DNA of 47,492 nucleotides from Herbidospora galbida (GTDB lineage Bacteria; Actinomycetota; Actinomycetes; Streptosporangiales; Streptosporangiaceae): positions 1 to 47,492 of the forward strand of contig NZ_SZQA01000048.1 in NCBI RefSeq assembly GCF_005233835.1, written 5' to 3'. Position 1 is the stretch's first letter. Every line of letters begins with the position of its first letter. A program made the position numbers and the translations under genes. A model generated the notes under the pieces. It saw only the letters and a list, made by a program, of their open reading frames with translations. It was not told where the DNA came from and searched no databases. Positions 1 through 7,114 of this stretch are shown piece after piece.

Positions 1-534
1 CAGCCGGGCGGTCGAGCGGCGGGCCAGCGCGGCGGTCGCGGCCGGGAGCAGCACCCCCGCGACTGCCAGCCCCGCCGCCAGCACCACCGCCGCCAGCGGC
101 AGCAGGAACGCGGCGATGACGACGGCCGTCACCCCCGTGACCAGCGCGGCGACGGCGGGAAGGAGGCACCGGACCAGCAGGTCCTGGACGGCGTCGGTGT
201 CGTCGACCATCCGGCTCAGCAGGTCGGCCCCCCGGTGGGAGAGCGGCCCGGCCGGGATGAGCGAGTCGTAGAGGCGCTCCCGGGTCGCCGCCTGCGCCCG
301 CAGCGCGACGTCGTGCCCCGACAGCCGCTCGGCGTAGCGGAAGACCCCGCGGGAGGTCGCGAACGCCCGGACCGCCACGATCGCCACCGACAGCGCGGCC
401 AGTTCGGGCTGCTGCGCGGCCCGGGTGATGAGCCAGGCCGCCGAGGCGATCAGCCCGAGCCCGGCCAGGTCGGCCGCCGAACCTGCCAGCGCGGCGATCA
501 GCAGCCGCCGGTTCCAGATCACCGAAGAGGTCAT
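1..534 (-). CDS. cydC: Thiol reductant ABC exporter subunit CydC (partial, N-terminal part)
   Basis: N-terminal membrane half of CydC, which pairs with CydD to form the ABC exporter that moves glutathione or cysteine to the outer face and is needed for cytochrome bd assembly. About 178 residues are present; the ATP-binding half lies beyond the left edge. The start ATG at 534 overlaps the cydD stop in a 4-base ATGA, so translation is coupled. Visible are an opening hydrophobic pair of helices (LLIAALAGSAADLAGLG), the CydC-typical stretch SRGVFRYAERLSGHD, then RGADLLSRMVDDTDAVQDLL. It is the last visible gene of the cydABDC operon. The assignment is firm because cydD precedes it. Confidence 0.93.
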   Translation of the reverse strand, partial: MTSSVIWNRRLLIAALAGSAADLAGLGLIASAAWLITRAAQQPELAALSVAIVAVRAFATSRGVFRYAERLSGHDVALRAQAATRERLYDSLIPAGPLSHRGADLLSRMVDDTDAVQDLLVRCLLPAVAALVTGVTAVVIAAFLLPLAAVVLAAGLAVAGVLLPAATAALARRSTARL

Positions 535-2132
535 TTGATCACTCCGTCGTCGACTCTGATCACCCGGTCGGCCAGGGCGATCATGGCCGGGCGGTGGGCG
601 ACGATCACCGCGGTGCGGCCCTCGGCCAGGGTGCGGGTGGCCTCGATGACCGCCGCCTCGCTGCGGCCGTCGAGCCGGGCGGTGGGTTCGTCGAGGAGCA
701 GCAGGCCCGCGTCGGGGCGGCAGAAGGCGCGGGCCAGGGCCAAGCGCTGGCGCTGGCCGGCCGACAGGTCGGCGCCGCGTTCGCCGATGACGGTGTCGTA
801 GCCGTCGGGCAGGTCGGTGACGAAGGCGTCGGCCTGGGCGGCGACCGCCGCGGCGCGGATCTCCTCGGGAGAGGCCGCGCCGTCGAGGGAGATGTTGCCG
901 GCCACCGAGGCGGCGAACAGGTGGGGGCGCTGCGGGACGAAGGCCAGCCGCCGCCGCCACTGGTCGAGGTCGAGGGTGGCCAGGTCGACGCCGCCGACCA
1001 GGACGCGGCCCTCGGAGGGGGCGACGAAGCCCAGCAGGAGGTGGAGCAGGGTGCTCTTCCCGGCCCCGCTCTCGCCGACCAGGGCGACCCGTTCGCCGGG
1101 CGCGATGGTGAGGGACACGTCGAGAAGGGCGGGGTCGTCGCGGCCGGGATAGCGGACGGTCACGCCCTCGATCCGGATCTCCGGCACCCGCTCGTCGACG
1201 GCCGCGGCGCGCGGGGCGGCCGGTTCGGCCCCTTCGAGCAGGGCGAAGGCCTGGTCGGCGGCGGTGACGCCCTCCATGGCCGCGTGGAAGCGGGTGCCCA
1301 TCGCGCGCAGCGGCAGGTAGGCCTCGGGGGCGAGCAGCAGCACGAGCAGGGCCGTCGTCAGGTCGAGCGACCCCGACAGCAGCCGCAGGCCGACCGGGAC
1401 CGCGACCAGCGCCAGCGACAGGGACGCGACGAGCTCGAGGACCAGCGACGACAGGAACGCCACCCGCAGGGTCTTCATCGTCGCCGAGCGGTGGGCCCCG
1501 GCCACGTCGTGGATGACGCTCGCCTGGTAGCGGGCCCGGCCGAACGCCCGCAGGGTCGGCAGGCCCCGGACCACGTCGAGGAAGTGGCCGCCGAGCCGCG
1601 ACAGGGCGGCCCACTGCCGCTCGGTCACCGCCTTGGTCGTCATGCCGACCAGCGCCCCGAAGATCGGGATCAGCGGCACCGTGACCAGCACGATCAGGGC
1701 GGTCGTCAGGTCGGCGGCGAACAGCCGGACGATCACCGCCACCGGCACCACGGCGGCGACGGCGATCGACGGCAGGTAGCCCGTCAGGTAGGGATCGAGC
1801 GCGTCGAGGCCCCGGCCGGTCAGCGTCACGAGTTCGCCCGAGCGGGTCTCGGCCGGGCTCATGCCCTGGAATCGGCGCAGCAGCCGGTGCCGCAGCTCCG
1901 ACTTCACCCCGCTCGCGGTGGCCCCGGCCGCCATGCCCTGGACCCAGCCCAGCGCGCCCCGGGCCGCGATCACCAGGGCCAGCCAGCCCAGCACGCCCAC
2001 GGCGAACCGCCCCGACAGCACCCCGGCCAGCAGTTCGGCCTGCACCAGGACCAGCAGCCCGGCCGCCACCGCCGCGCCCAGGCACACCATGAGGTGGCGG
2101 CGCGGCAGCAGCCGCACGAGACCTTTGTGCAC
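531..2132 (-). CDS. cydD: Thiol reductant ABC exporter subunit CydD
   Basis: Half of the CydDC heterodimeric ABC exporter. The membrane domain occupies roughly residues 10-285 and the nucleotide-binding domain 318-533. Visible are Walker A GESGAGKS (353-360), signature LSAGQ (456-460) and Walker B LLLLDEP (477-483). The start is GTG at 2132, ten bases after the cydB stop, preceded by a G-rich Shine-Dalgarno. At 533 residues it is close to family length. Order after cydA and cydB and before cydC is the classic actinobacterial arrangement, where the exporter matures the oxidase. Confidence 0.95.
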   Translation of the reverse strand: MHKGLVRLLPRRHLMVCLGAAVAAGLLVLVQAELLAGVLSGRFAVGVLGWLALVIAARGALGWVQGMAAGATASGVKSELRHRLLRRFQGMSPAETRSGELVTLTGRGLDALDPYLTGYLPSIAVAAVVPVAVIVRLFAADLTTALIVLVTVPLIPIFGALVGMTTKAVTERQWAALSRLGGHFLDVVRGLPTLRAFGRARYQASVIHDVAGAHRSATMKTLRVAFLSSLVLELVASLSLALVAVPVGLRLLSGSLDLTTALLVLLLAPEAYLPLRAMGTRFHAAMEGVTAADQAFALLEGAEPAAPRAAAVDERVPEIRIEGVTVRYPGRDDPALLDVSLTIAPGERVALVGESGAGKSTLLHLLLGFVAPSEGRVLVGGVDLATLDLDQWRRRLAFVPQRPHLFAASVAGNISLDGAASPEEIRAAAVAAQADAFVTDLPDGYDTVIGERGADLSAGQRQRLALARAFCRPDAGLLLLDEPTARLDGRSEAAVIEATRTLAEGRTAVIVAHRPAMIALADRVIRVDDGVIK

Positions 2133-2142
2133 CGAGCCCCCC

Positions 2143-2835
2143 TCAGAAGTAGGTGGGGACCGGCCCCTTCCCGAAGGCCCTCCACACCCAGATCTGCGCC
2201 CCGGCCATGACCGGGACGAACGGCAACACCATAAACGTCATGACCGTCAGGGTCGCCGACGGGGCCGCGTTGCCGACCACCGCTCCGGCGAACCCGACCA
2301 GCGGCACCAGCGCCGGTACGGCCGCCAGCGCCCCGGTGACCAGCGGAGATCCCCCGCCGGTCAGCCGCCAGTCGAGGAACCGCCGGCCGTGCAGCACGAA
2401 CAGGGCGGCGATGAGGAGGCCGTACAGGAGCCCGAACGGGAACGAGAACCCGGCCAGGCCGGCCAGGAACAGCCCCCAGGCCAGGCAGACGCCGAGCGAG
2501 CCGAGGGCGATGACCCACTCCCAGAAGGCGCGGGCGAACAGGCGGCGGCGGAACCACAGGCCCATGTCGCGCACCACCCACGAGACCAGCAGCAGCACCA
2601 CGGCGGTGTAGTTGGCGCTCAGGGCGTGCTCACACGCGGGGAACGCGCCGAACAGCACGCCCGCGACGGCGATCAGCCACACCTCGTTGGCCAGCACGAA
2701 CGGGCCGATGGCGCCGATCGCCCGGTCGCGGTCGGCGGTGACGGGCAGGAGCAGGCCGACGCCGAGGTCGAACCCCTCCAGGGCGAAGTAACCGATCAGC
2801 AGCAGCGCCAGGACGCCGAACCACAGGATCTCCAT
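2143..2835 (-). CDS. cydB: Cytochrome bd oxidase subunit II (CydB), compact form
   Basis: Membrane subunit of cytochrome bd, which pairs with CydA. The N-terminus has the CydB hallmark GYFALEGFDLGVG and ANEVWL. It is only 230 residues, whereas typical CydB is about 330-380. I count about seven hydrophobic segments instead of eight or nine, and the loss appears to be in the middle, since both the start and the closing helix (VLPFVPVMAGAQIWVW) are present. The frame is open with no sign of frameshift. The ATG at 2835 has an AGGAG six bases upstream and lies 9 bases after the cydA stop. A naturally compact subunit is more likely than a pseudogene. Confidence 0.88.
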   Translation of the reverse strand: MEILWFGVLALLLIGYFALEGFDLGVGLLLPVTADRDRAIGAIGPFVLANEVWLIAVAGVLFGAFPACEHALSANYTAVVLLLVSWVVRDMGLWFRRRLFARAFWEWVIALGSLGVCLAWGLFLAGLAGFSFPFGLLYGLLIAALFVLHGRRFLDWRLTGGGSPLVTGALAAVPALVPLVGFAGAVVGNAAPSATLTVMTFMVLPFVPVMAGAQIWVWRAFGKGPVPTYF

Positions 2836-2844
2836 CAGTAGCTC

Positions 2845-4014
2845 CTAGAAGGTCAGCGCGGGGGCGGGCGCGGCGGGGTTCTCGCCGAGCGCGATCTCGT
2901 GGGGGCCGCGCCGGATGATCCGCACGATCAGCACGTAGTTGGCCACCGTCAGCAGCGTCAGCACGCCCACGAATCCGGCGAACGACAGGATGATCTGGCC
3001 GCCGGTCAGCCCGGGGGTGATCGCGTCGGCGACCTTCAGCCGCTCCCAGATCATCCACGGCTGGCGGCCCTCCTCCCGGGCGATCCACCCGAGGATCGCC
3101 GCGACGAAGGGGAGGGGGGTGACCAGCACGATCAGCGGGTGGAGGAACCGCCAGCGCGGCGCCCACTTGACCACGATCACCAGCACCAGGGCGACCAGCT
3201 GGAGCAGGTGCCCGAGGAGGATCATCATGCCGAGGCCGAAGGCGGCCGCCGGCCGGTCGACGAACTTGTCGGGCTGGACGCTGGTCACCGGCCCGAACTG
3301 GGCGAACCCGAAGCCGACGACCATCATCGTGCCGGCGAACGAGGTCCAGATCCCCATCCGCATCGAGCGGGAGAAGAGCTCCTGGTCGGGGGTCCGGCGG
3401 AACAGGTGGTAGGCGCTCGCGCCCATCACCACGAAGCCGCCCACGGTCAGGCCGGCCGACAGCACGTGGGGCAGCGCCATCGACAGTGAGGGGTTGGTCA
3501 GCAGCGCCCCGAAGTCGTCGAGCCGCAGCACGTCGCCGTCGCGCACCGCCCCGGCCGGGTGCTGGAGGAACGAGTTGGCCACCATGATCCAGAAGGCGGA
3601 GGCGTAGGCGGTGATCGTGACCAGCCAGATCGTCGCGACGTGCAGCCACTTCGGCAGCCGGTGCCAGCCGAAGATCCACAGGCCGAGGAACGTGGACTCC
3701 AGGAAGAACGCGATCAGCGTCTCCAGCGCCAGCGGCGCCCCGAAGACGTCGCCGGCGTAGTGGGTCAGGCCGCTCCAGCTCAGCCCGAACTGGAACTCCA
3801 TCACGATGCCGGTGACGATGCCGAGCGCGTAGTTCGTCACGTAGATCTGCCCCCAGAAGCGCGTCGTGCGCTCGTCGAGGGTGCTGCCGGTGCGGGCGTA
3901 TCGGGTGTGCATGATCGCCACAAGGGGGGCCAGGCCCAGCGTGAGCACGACGAACAGGAAATGCAGGCTCCCCGTCACCGCGAACTGCAACCGGGCCAGG
4001 TCGAGGACGTCCAT
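2845..4014 (-). CDS. cydA: Cytochrome bd oxidase subunit I (CydA), short Q-loop form
   Basis: Haem-bearing catalytic subunit of the bd-type terminal oxidase, in the cytoplasmic membrane. Candidate haem ligands and proton-path residues are visible: His18, Glu98, Glu106, His183, Met263/264 and the conserved GRQPW (316-320). At 389 residues it is shorter than the usual 440-520. The missing part corresponds to the periplasmic Q-loop after about residue 240, where only VTSVQPDKF remains of the usual QP-K-AA-E region that binds quinol. The start ATG has AAGGAG seven bases upstream. It is the first gene of the cydABDC operon and is divergent from a PadR regulator. Electron donor use may differ from classical quinol oxidases; that is inference. 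Confidence 0.92.
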   Translation of the reverse strand: MDVLDLARLQFAVTGSLHFLFVVLTLGLAPLVAIMHTRYARTGSTLDERTTRFWGQIYVTNYALGIVTGIVMEFQFGLSWSGLTHYAGDVFGAPLALETLIAFFLESTFLGLWIFGWHRLPKWLHVATIWLVTITAYASAFWIMVANSFLQHPAGAVRDGDVLRLDDFGALLTNPSLSMALPHVLSAGLTVGGFVVMGASAYHLFRRTPDQELFSRSMRMGIWTSFAGTMMVVGFGFAQFGPVTSVQPDKFVDRPAAAFGLGMMILLGHLLQLVALVLVIVVKWAPRWRFLHPLIVLVTPLPFVAAILGWIAREEGRQPWMIWERLKVADAITPGLTGGQIILSFAGFVGVLTLLTVANYVLIVRIIRRGPHEIALGENPAAPAPALTF

Positions 4015-4030
4015 GGAAGGCTCCTTATGT

Positions 4031-4070
4031 CTGGCTACATATAGAGAGCCTACATGTAGACTGGCTACAT
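4031..4070. promoter_or_regulatory. Candidate PadR operators between cydA and padR
   Basis: The 80-base gap between the divergent genes holds three related elements: CTGGCTACAT at 4031-4040 and again at 4061-4070, and the perfect 10-base palindrome CTACATGTAG at 4050-4059. The first copy continues into an imperfect palindrome (CTACATATAG, 4035-4044). PadR dimers typically bind ATGT/ACAT dyads of this sort. The arrangement suggests the PadR protein controls both itself and the oxidase operon. Binding is inferred. Confidence 0.55.
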
Positions 4071-4094
4071 GCCGAACACGGTTAAGGTGAACTC

Positions 4095-4418
4095 GTGAAC
4101 CCCGACGCGCTCCGTGGGCATATGGACGCCCTTCTCCTGTCCGTGGTGGAGCACGAACCCCTCCACGGCTACGCGATCATCGAAGCCCTGCGGGAGCGGT
4201 CCGGCGGCGCCCTCGACGTGCCGACAGGGACGGTCTACCCCGCCCTGCGCAGGCTGGAGCGGGCCGGCTTCCTGGCCAGCGAATGGGCGACCGTCGGCGG
4301 CCGCAAGAGACGGACCTACCGGCTGACCGACTCGGGCCGGGCCGAACTGGCCGGGGAGCGCTCGGCCTGGAGCAGGTTCACCCGCGTGATCGGACGGGTC
4401 CTGGACCCGCAGACGTGA
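4095..4418 (+). CDS. PadR family transcriptional regulator
   Basis: Small (107 aa) winged-helix regulator. The sequence HGYAIIEALRERSGG, TGTVYPALRRLERAGFL and GRKRRTYRLTDSGRAEL matches the PadR domain almost from end to end, with no long C-terminal effector domain (subfamily 2 size). The start is GTG at 4095 with AAGGTGA just upstream. It diverges from cydA across a gap carrying ATGT/ACAT dyads, so it is the likely regulator of the bd oxidase operon. The ligand is unknown. It converges on the next gene with a 3-base gap. Confidence 0.9.
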   Translation: MNPDALRGHMDALLLSVVEHEPLHGYAIIEALRERSGGALDVPTGTVYPALRRLERAGFLASEWATVGGRKRRTYRLTDSGRAELAGERSAWSRFTRVIGRVLDPQT

Positions 4419-4421
4419 GCC

Positions 4422-5099
4422 CTACCGGCCCTTCGGGGCCGGGCCCGCCGTCCGCAGGCAGTGGGCCGCGCTCCAGAGCTTCCAGCCCCAGAACGACAGG
4501 CTCACCCACGTCGCCACCATGCCCGGGACGTAGTCGTCGAAGGCGGTCAGCACGTTCGCCGTCTCGGTCAGGGCCGAGGACAGCACCGCCATCAACGGAA
4601 GCTGGCACCACACCAGCAGGCCCAGCACCCAGGCCACCCGCCGCGACCGGCGGGTCCGGCGCAGCCGCCACAGCGCCACGCCCCCCGCGAGCCCGGTCAG
4701 GAGCTGCATGACGTCGACCGTCTTGGCCACCACGTCGAACCAGCCCGGCCGCATCGCGTAGCCGGGCCCCGCGGGGAAGATCTGCCAGAGGAACGTCCAC
4801 ATGAGCGTCAGCAGGGGCGTGCCGAGGAAGAGCAGCAGGGCCGTGTGACGGACCTGGACCGCGGTCAGCTCCTCCTGGAACTCCGGCGCCACCTCGGCGA
4901 CCGGGCCGAAGTCGGCCACCGCGCGAGCCTGCGCCTCCTCGGGCGACAGGCCCTCTTCCGCGTAGGCCTCGGCCGCGTCGCAGAGGCCGTCGCGGGCCTC
5001 GGCGAGGAGATCGCGTCTGGCCCGCCGGGGGCCTCGGAGCGTCTTGGCCAGCTCGTCGACATAGCCGTCGACGGTGGCCGTCTCGTATGCGGTGTCCAT
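4422..5099 (-). CDS. Permease-prefix-domain membrane protein
   Basis: About 225 residues from ATG 5099; an upstream in-frame ATG at 5138 would add 13 residues. The N-terminal 80 residues (VDGYVDELAKTLRGPRRARRDLLAEARDGL, then EEAQARAVADFGPVAEVAPEFQ) are a permease prefix domain (DUF1700-like HAAS), followed by four or five hydrophobic helices. Such proteins usually sit beside a PadR gene, as here, although here the two converge rather than form an operon. They are thought to act as membrane partners of PadR-controlled transport or stress functions. The exact role is unknown. Confidence 0.75.
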   Translation of the reverse strand: MDTAYETATVDGYVDELAKTLRGPRRARRDLLAEARDGLCDAAEAYAEEGLSPEEAQARAVADFGPVAEVAPEFQEELTAVQVRHTALLLFLGTPLLTLMWTFLWQIFPAGPGYAMRPGWFDVVAKTVDVMQLLTGLAGGVALWRLRRTRRSRRVAWVLGLLVWCQLPLMAVLSSALTETANVLTAFDDYVPGMVATWVSLSFWGWKLWSAAHCLRTAGPAPKGR

Positions 5100-5139
5100 G
5101 GTCGTTCGCCAGGCTATAGGGGGATCCGGGGACCTCACA

Positions 5140-6351
5140 TCAGGGCGAACCCTGGTCCGTCCCGGACGAATGCGCCCAAGTCCCGCCCTGCGTCACCGCC
5201 GGGCGGGGGTGCCGGTTCTGCTGCTGCTGGGGGGTGGACGACGAGAGCACCGCCGCCACCGCCACCAGGGCGAGCAGCGCCACCCACGACAGACGGCTGA
5301 AGAACGTGCGCCGGAAGGGCGGCCAGCTGAACCGCAGCTGCCGCCGGCCGCCGGGGCTGGTGGCGAACACGCAGTCGCGCAGCCGCAGCCGCTCGGCGTT
5401 CACCACGCCGGGCAGGTGGCAGCGGGTCAGGTCGGCGCCCTCGATCGTCAGGTCGTCGGCGTCGAGGCCGGCGATCGACAGGACCCTGATCGGGCCGCCC
5501 TTGCGGCCGACCTTCGACCGGCCCCGGCTGGTCAGGCCGGTCAGGTCGAGGTCGGCGTCGCCCGCGCGCACGGTCAGCCGGCCGAGCACCCGCGCCTCCG
5601 ACAGGTCGACCGGGCAGCCCGTGACGTGGAGCTCCACCGGGCCGCTGGCCCGCGCCTGGGTCAGCGCCAGGTGCCGGCCCACCACCGAGGGGGCCAGGAA
5701 CGCCTTCGCCCCGAACCTGACCGACTGGAACCCGGCCGCGCCCTCGAACGCGGTCTTCAGGAACGACACCGGACGCGAGAACCTGGCCCCGCGGAAGGTC
5801 GCGTCGCCGTGGAACCTGGCCAGGTCGAAGGAGCTGAACCCGTGGAACTCGGCCCGGCGGAAGGACGCCGAGCCGAAGCACGCCTCGCCGAAGAGGGCGT
5901 CACTGGCGACGGCGGACTCGTCCATCGAGAGGTGGCCGCGCACGCGGGAGCCGTACAGAGAGATCTCCCGGCCGAAACGCACGCCCTGAAATGAGACATT
6001 TCCCCTGAAACGGGTGTTGAAGAATGACGCGAGCGCCTCGAACCGGGCTTCGTCGAACGACGCGTCGCCGGTGAAAGTGACGTCGCCGAATCGGGCGGGG
6101 GAGCGGAACACGGCCTGGTCGAAACGGGCCCGGCCGACGATGTTCTCCATCGCGGCGAGAATCCGGTCGAGCAGCCCGGCGGGGAGGGTCGTGCCGCGCA
6201 GGTCGAGGGCCTGCCCCGGCGTCAGCGTGGCGAGGTGGGCTTCCAGTTCTTCGGCTTCCAGGTGGGTCAGGCAGCGGTTGTACGGCTGCCGCGCCACCCC
6301 TACGCAATCGGCGCTCGTGGCGCAGGTGCTCCAGGAAAGGAGTTGCCTCAT
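5140..6351 (-). CDS. Pentapeptide-repeat protein with C-terminal membrane anchor
   Basis: 403 residues. A Cys-containing N-terminal segment (WSTCATSADCVG, then NRCLTHL) precedes a long right-handed beta-helix built from A/F-x-F pentapeptides (for example ARFDQAVF, ASFDEARF, VSFQGVRF) from about residue 75 to 340. A single hydrophobic helix (WVALLALVAVAAVL) near 355-370 and a Gln/Pro-rich tail follow. No enzymatic motif is seen. The family is generally a binding or scaffold fold; some members protect gyrase, which I cannot claim here. The ATG lacks a Shine-Dalgarno; a TTGACA element about 50 bases upstream (near 6403-6408) could mark a promoter. Confidence 0.75.
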   Translation of the reverse strand: MRQLLSWSTCATSADCVGVARQPYNRCLTHLEAEELEAHLATLTPGQALDLRGTTLPAGLLDRILAAMENIVGRARFDQAVFRSPARFGDVTFTGDASFDEARFEALASFFNTRFRGNVSFQGVRFGREISLYGSRVRGHLSMDESAVASDALFGEACFGSASFRRAEFHGFSSFDLARFHGDATFRGARFSRPVSFLKTAFEGAAGFQSVRFGAKAFLAPSVVGRHLALTQARASGPVELHVTGCPVDLSEARVLGRLTVRAGDADLDLTGLTSRGRSKVGRKGGPIRVLSIAGLDADDLTIEGADLTRCHLPGVVNAERLRLRDCVFATSPGGRRQLRFSWPPFRRTFFSRLSWVALLALVAVAAVLSSSTPQQQQNRHPRPAVTQGGTWAHSSGTDQGSP

Positions 6352-6437
6352 GTCAAAGGCTTACCCACGATCGGCAATTCTTCCGGCCGTTTTCCGGCCC
6401 CCTGTCAAATGTGTCGTCGTTGACACCCTCGGAACGG

Positions 6438-6473
6438 AAAACGGCCCCGGACGTGTTCTTCCGGGGCCGTTTT
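6438..6473. terminator. Strong bidirectional hairpin terminator
   Basis: Perfect 13-base arms AAAACGGCCCCGG (6438-6450) and CCGGGGCCGTTTT (6461-6473) with a 10-base loop. T-runs are present in both directions. It lies directly after the small Cys-rich ORF on the minus strand. Confidence 0.9.
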
Positions 6474-6476
6474 CGC

Positions 6477-6566
6477 TCATTCGGTGCTCAACTGGGTGAT
6501 GCGCGGGGGGCGGAGGGTGCTGAGGATCTCGTCGCTGCAGTTACACGAGCCACAACCGGGGATCAT
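6477..6566 (-). CDS. Small Cys-rich peptide ORF (29 aa)
   Basis: A 29-residue reading frame starting MIPGCGSCNCSDE and ending TQLSTE, with Cys at 5, 8 and 10. The ATG at 6566 has AGGAGA placed seven bases upstream, and the stop is followed within a few bases by a perfect hairpin terminator, so the unit looks like a genuine independent transcript. It is divergent from thioredoxin across about 130 bases. The CGSCNC cluster could bind a metal or be a redox or modified peptide; no modifying enzyme is adjacent. I do not recognise the family. The evidence is the ribosome site plus terminator, not homology. Confidence 0.5.
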   Translation of the reverse strand: MIPGCGSCNCSDEILSTLRPPRITQLSTE

Positions 6567-6696
6567 GGAAGTCTCCTGCCGTCGTCGGGACGCGGGACGT
6601 ACCCAGGGGTGCGACCGGGCAACCTGACCGGCGTGATAGGCCTTGGAATGCGGCGCGACCCAATCGGGTTGCACCCCGAGAGGAAAGGAGTCGCGA

Positions 6697-7062
6697 GTGG
6701 CGACCATCGAGGTAACCGAGAGCAACTTCAACGAGATCGCCGACGACGGCATCGTCCTGCTCGACTTCTGGGCGGAGTGGTGCGGACCGTGCAAGTCGTT
6801 CGGCCCGATCTTCGAGAAGGCCTCGGCCAAGCACGAGGACATCAAGTTCGGCAAGATCGACACCGAGGCCCAGCCCGCCCTGGCCCAGGGGTTCGACATC
6901 ACCGCGATCCCGACCATCATGGCCATCCGTGACGGCATCGTGGTCTTCGCCCAGCCCGGCGCCCTCCCCGCCCCCGCCCTGGACGACCTGATCACCCAGG
7001 TCCGCGCCCTCGACATGGACGCGATCCGGGCCGAGATCAGCGCGGAGATCAACAAGAACTAA
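6697..7062 (+). CDS. Thioredoxin
   Basis: 121-residue thioredoxin fold protein, a general cytosolic disulfide reductase. The active site WCGPC is present (Cys29, Cys32), with the cis-proline segment AIPTIMAI and FWAEWCGPC context. The C-terminus is slightly longer than E. coli thioredoxin (AIRAEISAEINKN). The start is GTG at 6697 with AAAGGAG six bases upstream; the frame extends further up but without a ribosome site. It ends at a convergent terminator. A small Cys-rich peptide gene lies divergently upstream, a possible substrate or co-regulated partner (inference). Confidence 0.93.
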   Translation: MATIEVTESNFNEIADDGIVLLDFWAEWCGPCKSFGPIFEKASAKHEDIKFGKIDTEAQPALAQGFDITAIPTIMAIRDGIVVFAQPGALPAPALDDLITQVRALDMDAIRAEISAEINKN

Positions 7063-7076
7063 TCCGGCCAGACGAA

Positions 7077-7101
7077 AAAGGCCCCCGAACCGGGGGCCTT
7101 T
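7077..7101. terminator. Bidirectional terminator between thioredoxin and DAHP synthase
   Basis: Arms AAAGGCCCCCG (7077-7087) and CGGGGGCCTTT (7091-7101) around a 3-base loop, with A/T tails on both sides. It sits between two convergent genes and can serve both. Confidence 0.9.
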
Positions 7102-7114
7102 CGCGTGTCTGGGC

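Noticed and set aside
594-2210. A 538-codon plus-strand frame opposite cydD
   Set aside because: It is antisense to a gene with complete ABC motifs; low-complexity translation and no ribosome site.
2143-2835. cydB as a truncated pseudogene
   Set aside because: Both termini are family-like, the frame is open, the ribosome site is good and the operon spacing is normal, so a compact functional subunit is more likely.
4355-4368. GGGGAGCGCTCGGC inside padR
   Set aside because: The centre matches but the outer bases do not (10 of 14), and it is within coding sequence with no link to sugar genes.
6350-6499. Plus-strand ORF with AAAGGAG before ATG 6350
   Set aside because: It runs through the bidirectional terminator and over the end of the small Cys-rich ORF, and its translation has no recognisable feature. 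The AAAGGAG is also part of the antisense of the pentapeptide gene's first codons.
6477-6566. Methanobactin-type precursor, because of the CGSC core-like motif
   Set aside because: No MbnB/MbnC-like genes are nearby, the Cys cluster is at the N-terminus instead of the C-terminus, and nothing resembles a leader.
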